Translations under genes and position numbers: made by a program | The notes under the pieces: model-generated | Databases searched by the model: none | What the model was told of the DNA's origin: nothing | What the model saw: only the letters and a program-made list of their open reading frames with translations | Assembly (NCBI RefSeq): GCF_900168005.1 | Contig: NZ_FUYP01000002.1 | Location: 62,001 to 126,000 of the forward strand | From: Sphingopyxis flava | GTDB taxonomy: Bacteria > Pseudomonadota > Alphaproteobacteria > Sphingomonadales > Sphingomonadaceae | DNA: 64,000 nt | Direction of reading: 5' to 3' | In this document: positions 63,970 to 64,000 of the stretch, one piece after another | How positions within the stretch are numbered: the stretch's first letter is position 1 | Layout of the letters: every line of letters starts with the position of its first letter

Positions 63970-64000
63970 AAGAATCGTTCGCAAATGCGGACGGAGAAAC

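Noticed and set aside
1..64000. CRISPR arrays, tRNA/rRNA genes, phage or transposon genes, toxin-antitoxin pairs
   Set aside because: I looked for regular repeats, cloverleaf-like segments, integrase or transposase motifs and small paired genes and saw none that I could support.

Overview
The window is ordinary, gene-dense, high-G+C chromosome from an alphaproteobacterium, most likely a sphingomonad (Sphingopyxis/Sphingomonas-like). The assignment rests on gene content: a DUF1013/TrcR cell-cycle regulator, the lgt-midA-pgeF cluster, CobS/CobT beside a J-domain protein and BolA, an MlaE-F-D operon ending in a PqiC-like lipoprotein, an extensin-family protein, and a MerC-domain gene next to zur. 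I saw no tRNA, rRNA, CRISPR array, insertion sequence, integrase or phage gene. No gap between genes exceeds about 300 bases.

Layout, left to right. 1-590 is the tail of an RND efflux pump. 655-5397 carries a DUF445 protein, a dehydrogenase-like Rossmann protein and aminopeptidase N. 5452-8976 (minus) is a translationally coupled lipid-transport operon, read as permease with STAS domain, ATPase, MCE protein and lipoprotein. 9076-12523 holds a HAD phosphatase, a PLP Cys/Met-metabolism enzyme and an MFS symporter. 12547-15758 (minus) is lgt-midA-GNAT-pgeF. 15835-20461 carries an acyl-CoA synthetase, a cytochrome b plus molybdopterin oxidoreductase pair, and a cyclopropane fatty acid synthase. 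20556-25522 has an aminotransferase, argG, a small ORF, a threonine-aldolase-like enzyme and a DMT exporter. 25509-30257 (minus) has murA, an ABC-F ATPase, corA, a GNAT and a deleted gene remnant.

30462-33842 has trcR with a structured leader, an MBL-fold hydrolase, a small membrane protein and a DUF481 outer-membrane protein. 34041-42678 (minus) runs, in transcription order, J-domain protein, NTF2-like protein, a dispersed repeat, cobS, a lipoprotein hydrolase, cobT, merC with a Zur-box-like site, zur, class I fumarase and a frameshifted membrane protein. 42707-47338 holds bolA, DUF2200, pirin, a small protein, an alpha/beta hydrolase and a divergent pair with a beta-lactamase-fold hydrolase. 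47366-48765 (minus) is pdxH-phzF. 48934-55168 is a six-gene run: cbpA-like, yihY, fabI, GNAT, aroC, SLC13 permease. The rest holds a dicarboxylate symporter, a Tyr/Gly/Pro-rich lipoprotein, a cytochrome P450, an extensin-family protein, pyrD, a DUF885 lipoprotein and an AraC regulator. The window ends with a strong terminator and the promoter/operator of a gene just outside.

Most genes are housekeeping: envelope lipid transport and peptidoglycan, fatty acid synthesis, shikimate, arginine, pyrimidine and PLP metabolism. I found no clearly new multi-gene system. The items most worth checking are small: a pentanucleotide-repeat frameshift in the gene after fumarase, an internally deleted secreted protein, a possible Zur site before merC-zur, the hydrolase inserted between cobS and cobT, the hairpin leader of trcR, and a possible small RNA plus a palindromic operator at the right edge.
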